64,000 nt of DNA from Diphasiastrum complanatum. Its lineage: Eukaryota; Streptophyta; Lycopodiopsida; Lycopodiales; Lycopodiaceae. The stretch is from positions 33,284-97,283 of the forward strand of contig MU831907.1 of the NCBI GenBank assembly GCA_029204225.1. The letters are read 5' to 3'. Below the pieces are notes generated by a model that was not told the origin of the DNA, did no database searches, and was given only the letters and a program-made list of their open reading frames with translations. Positions within the stretch are counted from its first letter, which is position 1. Each line of letters starts with the position of its first letter. This document shows, in pieces, positions 1 to 12,130 of this stretch. A program made the position numbers and the translations under genes.

Positions 1-1300
1 AAAGCCATGACTATTTCAGCTCATGTTTACATATTGCAAAGATCAACCTTACGTCATTAGAACCAACATAAGCGATAGTACAATTGGAGTAGTTCTATTA
101 TATAATGACATGGCACTAGTGTTTAAAAGCAAGAAATTCATGGGTCCTTAGTTGCGTTATACGACGAAGGAAAAGACATTATTTGCAGTTATCCATGCAC
201 TTAAAACGTAGAGACATTATACGTAAGACGAATAAAAAGACATTATTTGCAGTTATCCATGCACTTAAAATGTAGAGACATTACTTGTATGGTAATAAAT
301 TTATAGTGTATACAGATCACTAGCCTCTTAAGTACTTTCGTAATCAGCATGATCTTTAGGGTAGGAAAGCCTGATGGGTTGAGTTGATGCAAGAATTCAA
401 TTATGAAATTCGTTATATAAGATACAGCTCCAATTAAGTTGCGGATGCTTTTAATCGGATCAGTGAACTGAATGAACTGTCTTTCACCCAGATTTCTACG
501 AATCTACATCTTTCATTTAGAGGACGTTATGTTTTGGTTGTATCTAGAACAGGGATTTGAGCTAACAAAGAAATATAAGAAGATTGTGGAACAATTTACA
601 ATTCGAGATGGATTGCTATTTCTTGATAGGAAAGTTTGTGTACCAGAAGACGATGAGCTCAAACGTAAGATTTTGTTTGAATGTCATGACATACCCTGCG
701 CGGGACATTCCAGTATAGATAGGACTCTTGACTTGGCCAAAGAGTTTTATTGGCCAAAACTCAAGCCACATGTCGAGTCATACATTATTAAATGCAAGCC
801 CTATCAACTAGCTAAGGTTGAGCATCTTAAAGTTGGTGGTTGGTTGCATCCATTGGTTATCCGCAATAAGAGATGTGAGAGTATATCGATGGACTTTGTA
901 ATTGGACTTCCAAAGAACCAATGACAATATAATTTTATTTGGGTTGTAGTGGACAAGTTAACTAAGTTAGCCCAAATCTTTGTTGGAAGATTATTTTGGT
1001 TGTATGGACTACCATGTGACATTGTTAGTGACAGAGATCATAAGTTCACAGGTCACTTTTCGTCAGCAATATTCTATAAACTAGAAACTTCCTTTAGTTT
1101 TAGTTCTAATGATCATCCTGAATCAGATGGCCAAACGGAAAGGACTAGTCAAACTATGGAAGATATGTTGAAGACATATTTCTCACAAGCAATCTCATTG
1201 GGAAGATTTCATTCCTCTGATTGAGTTTGCATACAATAGTAGAAAGCATTATGCTATAGGTTATAGTCTATTGATGTGATTCAAATGAGCCAATCATATT
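1..1300 (+). pseudogene. Ty3/gypsy pol fragment: RNase H end, H2C2 finger and integrase core
   Basis: This is a broken piece of a Ty3/gypsy polyprotein, entering from the left window edge. The first 460 bases still encode RNase H-like blocks, including an ADAFNRISEL stretch that matches the usual RNase H tail. At 472-924 an open frame carries the integrase zinc-finger region (GHSSIDRTLDLAKEFYWP, then CKPYQLAK, where a Tyr replaces the second Cys of the usual CxxC). It ends in the start of the integrase core (SMDFVIGLPK, with the first catalytic Asp). A stop at 922-924 breaks the frame; 949-1224 resumes with DIVSDRDHKFTG (second catalytic Asp) and ESDGQTERTSQT (catalytic Glu). No LTR, gag or reverse transcriptase is visible inside the window. 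It cannot be active. Confidence 0.85.
174..285. repeat. 64-bp direct duplication inside the RNase H remnant
   Basis: A block of about 48 bases that starts with gacattatttgcagttatcc at 174 recurs at 238 with one visible change, giving a period of 64 bases. It lies in the gypsy RNase H remnant and adds to its frame damage. It looks like a local tandem duplication after insertion. Confidence 0.75.
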
Positions 1301-2168
1301 GTAGCCCTTCATTTGACACTTACCAACTGAATGTGAAATGGGTGGGCCGTCAACTCACTTGCAAAGATTAAAAAAATGAGTGGCAAGTGAAAGGGCCAGG
1401 CGAAGGGACTTGTAGTAGTCAGAAACCACACTTAGATTCATTGTTCATTGGAATCACAAGGCCTTAATACTAATAAACTATGTTATGAATGTTTTTAGAA
1501 TATGCATCAAGTAAACTCTTGACGCTAGAGTCTTTAGAAGGGTAAAGGGATGCCTAAGACCTAAAGGCTAAGAGCCCAAGGCCACATGTCACTTGCAATC
1601 TTGTATTTTATAAGTACACGTGAAAAGAATGTTAGTTCTTTAAGTGTTTAAATGCTCCCAAATCTATTGGTAACCATATAGCTTGATGTTTAAGTACTCT
1701 TAAGTTACTTGAAATATAAAATCACTCAATCTCATAAAATGTTGGATATGGAAAAAGGTTACATCCTTCTAAAATATATTCATATCTATTTTTAACTCTT
1801 TCCATTATCATTAAATGCTTGATTTTTTAGCGCCTCTAGGCGTTTCAAAATTGAAGGTCAAACCATCCTGTCTAAATGAAGGATTTTTTCGCTATTAAAT
1901 GAGGTATACGTTTTGTGAATAGATGTAAAAGTTTGTATGAACATAGAGGCTACAACCATCCTATGTTTAGAGACAAATTTCAAGGCAAGGTAATAAATAA
2001 CTTTGCACTAATATTGGTGTATACTCCAAGTAGGCCCAAAGGGATTACAATCTTGGGTGAAAAAAAAAGAGTATCAAGATTCACAAGGTTTTAAACACGT
2101 ACTATTTTGAGAAGGCTATGCTAAGAAGGATGAGCACATTCATAATCTCTACTAGGGTGCATAGGGGT
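1301..2168. other. No gene recognised
   Basis: AT-rich sequence with stop codons in all frames. It may be the 3' part of the preceding gypsy remnant, but I found no polypurine tract or LTR pair. Confidence 0.5.
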
Positions 2169-2450
2169 CCCACCCTCATCCAATGATGGAACATTACTCA
2201 AAGTTAGCATGATTGTATGTATACCTTGATGAAGTCTTCTCATCATCTAACAAGAGCCCACCTTAAACCCGCCCTCATCCAATGGTGCAAGGTTACTCAA
2301 AGTTAACATGACCATATCTACACCTGGATGGAGTCTTTTGACTATTGAATGAGAGCCCACCCTCATGGAATGGTGGAGCATGATTCAAAGTTAGCATGAT
2401 GATTGATACCTCCACCTTGATGTAGCCTTATGACCATGGGATAATGGTGG
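2169..2450. repeat. Degenerate ~95-bp tandem repeat, three copies
   Basis: Three units begin at about 2169, 2257 and 2356 with cccacc. Each contains a catccaatgNtg-like box, then ctcaaagttaNcatgaN, then a ccttgatgNagtctt-like segment. The copies differ by substitutions and small indels, so the array is old. No coding potential is seen. Confidence 0.7.
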
Positions 2451-3350
2451 GGCCAGGGTCCTGACTCCTTTCCTTCTTGTACCCTTGGGCCTGAGTCATG
2501 GTGAGGAATCAGGATAATCCTGTCCTCCTACTAAGAAGGAGCACAACCTACATAGTACAAGGGTGCAAACTTGAAAGGTGCATCTGACATCAGTCTGGAG
2601 TCTTGGACTTGAGCATGTCTAGTGGGGATTTGAGCCTATGCTTCAAGGATGCATGTGCATCTGCAGGTTTTGCTTTTACCCAGCTTACACATGTCAATCA
2701 GGATTTGAGCTTGATAGGGATTTGAGCCTGCTCTCATGGATCGTGGATGCATCATGCACCTGCAGATTTTGCTTCCATACTACATAGATGCATCTGCCTT
2801 CATTGCTGCATCAGAACTGCAGAGGATTTAACTTTTGCTTTTACAACTGAGGATAGCCTTTCAAATAGAAAGGTTTCTTTCAAGATTGGCTTTTAGTCAA
2901 CACTTTGTTTAGCTTTTGCCTTTCAAAACGGGCCTGCGTTGAGATTTGACCATGACCTTTGCCTTTCAAAATGACATGTATAAATATGAAAGGACTTCAG
3001 ATGAAATTAGATCTAAGTCCATTTTTAATGCTTGCTTGATTATTTTCAAAAGCGACTTTCAATTTGACGGGTACCTCAAAATTCTGCCCTTACTTCACCC
3101 TTCCAAATGCTCCTGAGTCCTGACAGAGCAGCAATACCCGGCCAAATTTCAACGCGGCCTGGTGGGCTCCCTCTCCTGGGGGTTGGAACTTGGATGATGG
3201 ATCGCGGAGGTTGGAATCCTGGCATACAGTCTCCACTCTTGGAAATTGGAATATGAATTTATGGGCACAAAACAATAACAAAAAAGAGACGGATAATGAT
3301 AACAGCAATAATACAGATGCATCATCCATATCCAGATTCACAAAACCAGT
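2451..3350. other. Non-coding stretch with dispersed short repeats
   Basis: Between 2600 and 2790 a block with ggatttgagcctgc, ggatgcatNatgcacctgcag and ttttgctt occurs about twice. Between 2860 and 2970 the phrase tttgcctttcaaaa recurs. The open frames near 3090-3384 overlap each other on both strands and resemble no known family. I see no convincing gene. Confidence 0.45.
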
Positions 3351-3369
3351 GAGAGAGAGAGAGAGAGAG
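3351..3369. repeat. (GA)n microsatellite
   Basis: An uninterrupted GA run of about 19 bases followed by a G-rich stretch. Confidence 0.95.
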
Positions 3370-6300
3370 TGGGGGACTGAATAATTAATTGGGTTGGCGT
3401 CGGATGAGCGTGAAGTGATGTATATTCCAATCGGCGATGCGTGTCTATCTTTACCTGTGTTCCTGTGTTGTTGCTTTGACGTTTGGATGAAGGCCTGTGA
3501 GCGGTGGGTGACTGGTGTGCCCCCCTGGCCCAGAGGGAGGGTGGTTGGAGTTGGGGGGCCCCTGCCCTCAACTTTGGACTCTGGGCCTGCCCACTGCTCT
3601 TCAACGTGCCATCATTATTTCAACGACAAAAATCTCTTCCCTTTAACTAATATCTATTGTCTACTATGAATGTTTTGTTGAGGTTTTGTCTTGTTTTTCT
3701 AGATGCCCCACACACTATCGATTAAAACGCGTATGTAAGCTTCAAGGGTCCAAATTTTGTGGGAGGAAGGCCCGGGTTCGACGGCGTTGCACTTTGGGGA
3801 GGCCCTTGCCCCAAGGCATTAGCCGAGTGCCGGGCCAAAGCAGCATGAAAGGCCCGATTTGATTTTCAACCCTAAAGTTGTTTTTAATTTAGAATTCAAT
3901 AAAGATTCCTCTCAGAATCTCCCAAATTTTGAGAGCAGATGCAAATTCCAATCAAAATTGCTTTCTATTAGCCGGCACACACACAGATCATGTTTTGGGA
4001 GGTGCTAGCGAAATACAACAAAAAAAATGTGAAGTTGGAATTACTCGGGTTGACCATCCCTCGAGGACACATGGAGCTCTCAACTTAATATATTAAGTAA
4101 TACTCTATAAACAAAGCCTTGCATAGTTACTTGTTAAATATGAGATTGACGTTCAGGTGACCAAAAATCTAATTCCCTATTGTAGCTACATCACATAGCA
4201 ACAACTCGGGAGCACGCTACAAGAAAGCACCCTCCCTGTATGCCTCGTCACAACTTGCAACTTGTTTCCTTATTGAAAATACCTATTTCGTAAAATATTC
4301 TATATGCATATGTACAATGCTAGACCAAACTTAATTCGGCCGAGAAAATCCATTGTAGATTGGCCCATCTTGTAGGAAGGTAATTTATAAGCATAATAAA
4401 AAGGTAAATTTTCCTAACATTAATCAACTTACTAGAAAAATGATAATGTTTTCCATATAACCAAAACGCTTAAGACACCATGATGATCAAATAAGGCAAG
4501 TTGGCTCTACAAACCGTGCCTAGTATTGAGAATCAATGCAAGAGCAATCATATCTCTCTAACGATCTCATGGTTGTGCAAAAATTTAATACTTTTGACTT
4601 TGGGTGGGTCTCTCAGCTATTTGAAACCTCAATCTTTCTAACAAATTTCGCACTCTCTTGAAACTCCACCACTACAAAACAACAAAACATCCACTTTGTT
4701 GACGAGTATATAAGCAAACAGAGAGACTTTAACTTTTGAACCCCACTAATTGTCAAAGTTCACCAAAACAACAAATTTTTAAATGCATGTCATCTAACCA
4801 TAGATCCTCTCACGTATTTTGGGTTACTCCCCTTCATTTCGCCCTTCAACAACTCGTTAAGAAAGAGACAAAAAGTTACCCAAGAACATATGTTGTTCTA
4901 CTAATGGTCTACCTACAATAGCAAATAGTGCACTCAAGAAAGGGCATAGATCAACCTCACTTAGATTCCATCGTTCTTCCATTGAATGGAATCACTCAAA
5001 TCATCTTGATTTAGACGTTTTCAAATATCAATTATCAAAAAGATGAATCGTCAAACAATAATGAGTATCAAAAGGGGAGAAGTGAGACATGTCATAGCTT
5101 CAGCCTTCTCATCTCTTCCTAGTTCGTTGTAGTTAGCTCTCTATCAAGCTTTCAAGCTTGAACTCTCTTGAGCATTCTAGCTCAGTCTTTTAGAGATTTA
5201 TTTTAGAGTTACTATTGCACTACTGCTTATCAGCAGAGCTGCTTATTATCAGACTTTTTCTCAGTTACTCTGAGACAACTTTAGAGTGCGCGGTTTCTAT
5301 CCACTATTGCCTTGAACTCATTAGCATCTGATTTTGTTTTTCTGAATCAATACTATTTCTTATTGCGTTCAATATATGTCAGAATGCATGCATCTCTTTA
5401 TTGCTTTTGTAACTGATAGAAATTGTTTGAAGATTTAATACTTTATGTTTGGCTACGTAATCACTTAGTATCTAGCAAAAGTTAGTTGCTAAAGATTGAA
5501 TGTGATTTCCATCACTACTGATTTGTTCAATTTTTGATAGGCGTAGTCATGCATTGGAAGTAGGAAGAATCCGCATTCCATTATCTACCTATTTTCGACA
5601 CTCTCTTGAGTTCACTACCATGGAAGATGCGAAAAATGACTAAAGACTAGCCTCAAGAAATTGATTTTCCAATTTCGAGTTGACTTTGTTCTAGATTGCG
5701 AGTAAGTTTATAGGTTCGAGTTTGTAGCAAATCCTTTTTATTTTTGGAAGTTGAATCTGTGGTAGGTTTTGATTGTTCAAGAAATTATTTAAATATCCAA
5801 GTCACAATCATAGGTAACTAGAAATGTGTTGATACATTGTCTTGACATAAGAACGCAGGCAAGCTTGAAGGATGTAAATTGTCCATTAAAATCTTAACAT
5901 AAAGTAATGTCTATATGTCAATGTTGCATACATTGTATGGGAAACCACTACAATTAATCTCTTTCCTAACAACAATATGTTAGTTGAAGAAGATAATAAA
6001 GTCTTTTTAAATGATGCAGCCAAGCAACTTAATTATGACATAATTTAGAAAGGACTTCCTAGCAAACATCTATGGAGGACATCAATATGTCAAATAACCA
6101 CTAAATACCAAGTAAAGTGATTCACTTGTCTAGCAACATGACACATCCTAAAATCACTTAACTTCATGACATGGTTGCAGGGAGAAACAAAGCAGCCCCA
6201 ATTGATAGGTAAGACAAAGAGATTAAACTAAAGTCTTTTGTATGTATAGGCTTTTGTTTATGAGTTGATTTGAAGCTAGAGAATACCAAGACACATAACC

Positions 6301-6950
6301 CTAGAACCAAGGCCTCTACCTTCAACAAAGTCAGGCTCAAAATAGACCATAGGGAAGCCATGTAGCATTCTTACATAAGGTCATCCTAGTAGCATCAATT
6401 GACAGCCATTCATCACGTAATTAGCACCAAAAAACAATATTACTACTATAATTATCAATAGACCACCAATCTACTCTTTGAAATCATTATGAGCTACTAT
6501 GCTCCATAGATGGTGAAAGGCTTCTCATGGTATATCAACATCAAAAAACTAAATAATGTACGTAGTTGAAATCAAAGATAGCTTAAAACAACATCCAAAG
6601 TTCAATAATAAAAGTTTTTGCCATCATACTAGAAAAGCACCCTAGAAAGTCTTAACTTATCAAATTGTATGTGCCATAAATATGGTGCTCCATTGGGTCT
6701 ATTAGTAGATCAAAAGTTATAAGCATCTACACCATGACATTATCGATATTTTGCTAGTCTAAACATATTGAGTAAAAGGACTACATGAATTATGAAAGTC
6801 CAAATCTTTAGAAACCTAGATATTTTGACATTGGAGTAACATAAAAATATACCAAGAACATCCAACATAGGCTTTCCAAGTGGTATCTTTTCAATCACAA
6901 TGTTCATGAGAGATCAGAGAAAAGCATTCAAGATCATTATATATGACATG

Positions 6951-6954
<4 letters not shown>
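3370..6954. other. Intergenic sequence without a recognisable gene
   Basis: Short open frames at 3394-3669 and 4736-4921 show no known motif. Near 3765-3785 the sequence cccgggttcgacggc resembles a pol III B box and could be an old SINE or tRNA fragment, but I found no A box at the right distance and no target duplication. The remainder is AT-rich. Confidence 0.5.

Positions 6955-7009
<55 letters not shown>
6955..7009. repeat. (GT)n microsatellite, about 55 bp
   Basis: An unbroken GT array of about 27 units ending in gcgcgc. It produces spurious Cys-Val open frames on the plus strand, which are not genes. Confidence 0.97.
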
Positions 7010-7014
<5 letters not shown>

Positions 7015-7622
7015 TACAAAAACAAAGCATTACTCACAAGACATTACACGAAAAACACGAAAAAACAGCTTTTTATAAAATATGACATACAAATGATACA
7101 ACAAGTAACTTTGTCATATTGGTACGGCAAAAAAATAAATTTTTTTAACCAAATAGCAGCAAACCAATATGGAGAATATCGCAGAAGAGGGAACACTAAC
7201 CTGAATCCATCCACAAAAAAAACCGAGTTAGCACCAAGTATTTTCAGTGGGACCTTCAGGTATCTCTGCATCCCCTCAATTGTTATCCATGTCACTGGGT
7301 AATTCAACCATAACTGCTATACTATGTCCAATTTTAAAAAAGATCATGACCTCTAAGTTTTATAGAGTCATTGATTATATGAAGTGTTTATATCACATTG
7401 ACATCCATCCACTTTTTTTCAACGACTGTATGGTCATATTGTAGGCAATGTTTACATGCCCACACCAAACAAGGACCTTATTTTCACTCATAAAAGCACA
7501 GTGGTTTTTATAGGTCCTATCCCCTGACCATCAATACACACACCCATCCTTTACAGTACATGTGCACATAATTGTAGCAACTATGTCCAAAAAAAAGCCA
7601 GTCTATGCCAGTAACCACTTAC
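7010..7622. other. No gene recognised
   Basis: AT-rich; the open frames on the two strands overlap each other and carry no known motif. Confidence 0.5.
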
Positions 7623-7743
7623 CATTAGTAATATGCTGACACCCAAGGGAGTTGGCTCAATTGGTTAACGCTTGACATCCAAAGTTTCTTTGGTCTCAAG
7701 TTCGAGCCTTCCATTGGAAACCAAGAAGCATTAGTAATATGCT
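7623..7743 (+). mobile_element. tRNA-derived mini-retroposon (SINE-like) with perfect 15-bp target duplication
   Basis: The sequence cattagtaatatgct occurs at 7623-7637 and again at 7729-7743, so the 91 bases between them are a discrete insertion. The insert is tRNA-like: tggctcaattgg near its 5' end matches the pol III A box, and caagttcgagcct about 40 bases further on matches the B box. A tRNA of ordinary length would fill most of the insert, so this is close to a tRNA head with almost no body and no poly-A tail. A 15-bp duplication fits LINE-type endonuclease cutting and target-primed insertion. The A and B boxes are seen; the copying mechanism is inferred. It could instead be a single retroposed tRNA. 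Confidence 0.8.
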
Positions 7744-7979
7744 TAAGTATTATCGTTGGTAAACATTTTGAATTCATCCAACCATAACAAGTATTCTAGG
7801 AAGAAGATTTCACACAGGTACTGGTTTTTGAGCAGTGAGAGCTTAACAGAATTAACCTTCACCCTTCAATCTCAAGGTTCTGTGAGTGAAACCGAAGCTG
7901 TCTGCAACTTGGCGAAGGTTACAGCTCAAATTTAACCATTAGAGTCACTGGAAGGACCCACCAGCAACTAGAAGTAAAG
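7744..7979. other. Unique-looking flank
   Basis: No open frame or repeat was recognised between the retroposon and the T-poor block. Confidence 0.4.
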
Positions 7980-9180
7980 CTGACATTTTTTGAAGTACAA
8001 TAAGAAGACAAATAAAAAAAACAGTTAAGTAAAACAACCAAGAGAGAGCTGTAAGAGAACATAAAAAGGGCTAAAAACCCAAAAGAGTCAAAAGGCAGTA
8101 AAGCACCAACTTACAAAAAAAATTAGACAACCACCAAGAAGAGAAGAACAAGAAAAATAGCTAGAAAACGTAAAGAACACCACCACAAAACGATCAAACA
8201 ACCGAGGCTGAAAAAACCAAACAAAGCAGACCCATAACCCAAAACATCACGTAAAAATCCACCAAAACAACACCAAGCTAAAATAGACTAAAGAAAAGAC
8301 TAAAAAAAACCGCCCAGTACCTACAAGATGCCAAAAACAAGAGTCAGGACCACCAACTACCAGTCATACTACAGAGGTAGTGCAAAAGCAATAAAAGCAA
8401 AACTCAAACCAAAACAAACTACGAAAAACAACCACAAAAAACTAAAGCACAGTACAACTAGACAAAAGAAAAGAATTAAAAAAGCCAAACCAGAACAAAT
8501 ATGAACCCAAAAAAACTAAAGCACCCTAAGCAAAAACTAAAGAACATCAAAAGCTAAAACACCCGAACAAAAAAGAACATCACCAGAGAACACACCACAC
8601 AAAACACACGAGAGCAAACACAACAAACTACTTTGCAACCGCAGCAAAAACATCAACAAAGCCCAAAACATCTAAAAGACCAAAGGCAGGGAACTAAGCA
8701 AAACATGAAGGAAGCACCAGGAAAAACCAACAGAAGAAGGTACCTTAGATGCCATGATCAGTAACACCACCAACCTGAACAAAAAGCAACCTCTACACAT
8801 CCTACTAAATACTCACCGAACCAGAAACCGCCAGCAAAACGCGCCAAACACCAAGCCAACCAACCTCAATAGAAGCGCGCCACACCAGAAAACTCAAAAA
8901 CCAGCAGCGAAGAGCGCCAAGTCACCAACAACACTAAACTAGCCAAAACAAACTAGCATGCCAGAAAACCAGCGAGAGAAGCAACCCAAAGCATCAGAAA
9001 AGTACAGGAACCTACAAAAAAAAAAAAAAATCCCTACAAGAGAACTACACAATCACACAAAAACATCGAAGATGCAAAAAACACTAAGCCACAGTCATCT
9101 GAAAAAAGCCTAACACGGTAGCCTAACTAGAAACCAATGCACAACCCAGTAGAACAAAGTGCCATTGGAAGCCACTGATA
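7980..9180 (-). other. 1.2-kb strand-asymmetric block: A/C-rich and nearly T-free on the plus strand
   Basis: For over a kilobase the plus strand is mainly A with C and some G, and T is rare. The minus strand is correspondingly T/G-rich. The 62-codon open frame at 8754-8942 (Asn, Lys, Thr, Pro and Gln rich) is a by-product of the low T content, since few stops can form. Plant LINE 3' regions are often T/G-rich, so a minus-strand LINE tail is one explanation, but no reverse transcriptase lies upstream. Another is long-term strand-biased mutation. No gene can be supported. Confidence 0.6.
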
Positions 9181-9286
9181 AACTTAAATATAGGAGTTGA
9201 AATAAGTCATTCCAATTATCAGAATATGCAAATTAAGTAAATACTTGACACTGAGCGCCCAATAACGTAGTGCATAATGTAACTAG

Positions 9287-10146
9287 TTATGCCTCAGGCA
9301 ATTAATAACAAATAATATTCGGAGTCAAAATAAGTCAATTCATTTACTAGGAGTCAAAATAAGTCATTCCATTTATCCGAATATGTAGTTTAAATAAATA
9401 CTTGACGTTGAGCGACCAATAACCAAGTACCAATGTAACTTGTTATGCCTCAGGCCCTTAATAACAAATAAAAATAAGTCATTTACTAGGAGTCAAAACA
9501 AGTCATTCCAGTTATCTGAATATTCATATTAAGTACATAATTGCCACTGAGCGAACAATAACTTGATACATAATGTAACTGGTCATGCCACAGGCCCATA
9601 AAAACATGAGTCTACCAAAAAAACCTTCAATTTTCTTCGACAATTTTCCTCTTCCAGTCAATCACGGTTCTGTCTTCTTCTTTTTTTGCACAGGTTAGTT
9701 GTCCATCAATGACTTATGCCTCAGGCAATTAATAACAAATAATATTCGGAGTCAGAATAAGTCAATTCATTTACTAGGAGTCAAAATAAGTCATTCCATT
9801 TATCCGAATATGCAGTTTAAATAAATACTTGACGCTGAGCAACCAATAATCAAGTACCCAATGTAACTTGTTATGCCTTAGGCCCTTAATAACAAATAAA
9901 AATAAGTCATTCCATTTACTAGGAGTCAAAACAAGTCATTCCAGTTATCCGAATATGCATATTAAGTACATACTTGCCACTGAGCGAACAATAACTTAAT
10001 ACATAATGTAACTGGTCATACCACAGGCCCATAAAAACATGAGTCTACTAAAAAAACCTTCAATTTTGTTCAACATTTTTCATCTTCTAGTCAATCACGG
10101 TTCTGTCTTGTTCTTCTTTTGCATAGGTTAGCTGTCCATCAATGAC
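9287..10146. repeat. ~430-bp tandem duplication with nested ~140-bp subrepeats
   Basis: Copy one (9287-9713) and copy two (9714-10146) both run from ttatgcctcaggcaattaat to gtccatcaatgac and differ by a few substitutions and small indels. Within each copy there are further degenerate subunits containing agtcaaaataagtcattcca, tactTgacNctgagcgaNcaata and atgtaacttgttatgcc; one more subunit sits just upstream from about 9185. It is a two-level tandem array without coding potential. Confidence 0.9.
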
Positions 10147-10243
10147 AAACGAAAAATTAGCATTTCATGCTTCATGAACCAGGGTCAGTTATTTTCCATA
10201 GCATTCAGATGACGAGCACAACAATCTATATGAAAGTGTATGT

Positions 10244-10246
<3 letters not shown>

Positions 10247-10275
<29 letters not shown>
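10247..10275. repeat. (GT)n microsatellite
   Basis: About 29 bases of alternating T and G, just downstream of the 430-bp duplication. Confidence 0.95.
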
Positions 10276-10699
10276 TGGAAATTAGGGCACTAATAGTTAG
10301 TAAAAATTAGAGTCTATCAAACCAATCTTGAAGAGCGGTGTTGATCATGGATAAAAGATATGCAAGTAAGTGGGCAACTGCATGCAACATTACTTTGTTG
10401 GGAGGAATATTGGATGTTAGTGATAAGGAAATCAAAGGAGACTTGGTGCAAATAGTGATTCCAATCCTTAAGGGCATAGAATCTTGTTAAGAGATACTTT
10501 TCATGGGTAGAGTAGTTTTTCTTTAAGAGTGTAGGTGGCATGACTAATAAGTGATAACCCCCTAGTTTTGGTTAGGTATGCCCCCTATTCTAACAACAAA
10601 AGCATTGATTTTAACAACAAACATTAGTGGGAATGCAATTGATGCAAAGTGTGAGATAGATCGATCATTAGGTGAGTAGCCAAATCTATTGGTATGGAA

Positions 10700-11760
10700 A
10701 CTTCATAATGATGTATAAGTCTAGGTCACTTTTGAATGGATTGAATCTTGCTAGGGTCAAGTTGAATGGTGCCATGAAAAATGAAAAATCCAAGAAATCT
10801 AGTTTCAATTAAAACAAAGGAGCACAATGAGATTTTGGCATAGCGGTGATGATGAGATAGAATTTGAAGGAAAATGGGCAAATGGTCTAAATAGGCAAGA
10901 AGGGGCATCAAAATAGACCATGACAAAGATGCCAAGAAGGGGTCACAAGATATTGTCCATAGTGTTTTGGAAAGTGGGAGGTCCATCAGTCAAACCAAAG
11001 GACATGACTATGAAGTCATGCAACTGTACTCTTTGGTTTGTCATTAGAGTGTGTTGAAGTTTGGTGGTGGCAAGAGCAAATATCCAATTCGGAAAAGAAA
11101 TTGCCTTTTTATAATTGATTAGAATGATTATTACATGTGGAATAGGGTAATGGTTTTGGAATATTAGTCTGTTTAAGTCTTGGTAGTCAATATAGAGATG
11201 TGTGGTCCCATATCTTTAATCAATAAGGAGAAAAAGAGCACCACAATAAATTTGATTGTAAGTAAAAAATACTTGTCCTAGGACTATGGCATGTTGAAAA
11301 TTGAACATGTAGAAAGGTGCTTGATAGGATGGTCTGAAGCTATGCATAACGTCAATATAGTGGTTGACATCTTATAATGGTAGTAGCATAGGAATATCTA
11401 CAAAACATGTGGATTTTGTTTCAAAAAAATAGTTTAATCATGGTATAAGTTCTTCTACAAAGTTACTAGTTGGTGTGGCTATCTCGATGCATATAATAGA
11501 TGGCACAATACATTTTAGGAACCCTTTGTGCAAGATGTTTGCCATATATGAGTTGGTAATCCTACTGCAACTAGATGCCATGGAAGGTGTGTCGTTGGCC
11601 ATGAGTAAAGTACTTGGTTGTTGTGCTAGGCTAAAAGTAACCTTGCCCAAATAAATCAAAATTAGCTCCAAGGAACACGTCATATCACACAATTGAAATA
11701 ATGTAAAAATTAGCCTATCCAATAAAAACTTCAATGTGGATACCTTGAAGAATCCTAGTG
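10700..11760 (-). pseudogene. Decayed Ty3/gypsy reverse transcriptase region
   Basis: On the minus strand the sequence still encodes recognisable gypsy reverse transcriptase blocks in order. There is a linker resembling the protease-RT junction (about 11440-11340), an IDYQDLNRL block matching the VDYRALNK motif (about 11180), a YPI block, and HRYAKISLCSF followed by GFFIFHGTIQLDPSKIQ, which matches the palm-thumb region (LYAKLSKCSF and LGHVISxxGVxxDPxKI). Stops and frameshifts separate them, and the YxDD catalytic box is not preserved. Opposite in orientation to the copia fragment that follows. Confidence 0.75.
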
Positions 11761-12130
11761 ATTTAAAATCAATGGGGTTTGGCTATCTTACATTGTTTGG
11801 CAGAAGTGTATGTGAATGATGAGGGAGAATCATGGCAAATGCAAATATGAAAAATACTCAAAATTCTTTAGAAGGTTGATAATCCCACTAACCCAATCTA
11901 AGGTGGAAATCATTAGGCACCACAAAATGAATCCCGAAGTCAATTCTGACGGTTAGGTTTATCTTGAAACCAATAAGATGAATTTTGTGAGTTTAATGAG
12001 TAGTTAACAGTTGCTCTAATTGAGATATCATTCTCCCCCCAAGTATCTATGATCTTCCACATTCCATAATGCTTTCCATATTGTGGGCCATAGTGCCACT
12101 ATCTATTGTTGTTCATTCTGATTTCTCATA

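Noticed and set aside
3090-3669. Possible protein gene in the GC-richer segment
   Set aside because: Frames overlap on both strands, have no known motif and no splice-supported continuation.
3740-3860. A second SINE or tRNA gene near cccgggttcgac
   Set aside because: Only a B-box-like motif was seen; no A box at proper spacing, no cloverleaf and no target duplication.
6900-7302. Open frames across (GT)n encoding Cys-Val repeats
   Set aside because: They exist only because the dinucleotide repeat lacks stops in those frames; no flanking domain.
7638-7728. Functional tRNA gene
   Set aside because: The A and B boxes are tRNA-like but pairing of the stems is poor by eye, and the unit is bounded by a 15-bp target duplication, so it is a retroposon.
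8754-8942. 62-codon Asn/Lys/Thr-rich open frame
   Set aside because: The surrounding DNA is so poor in T that stops rarely form; composition explains it.
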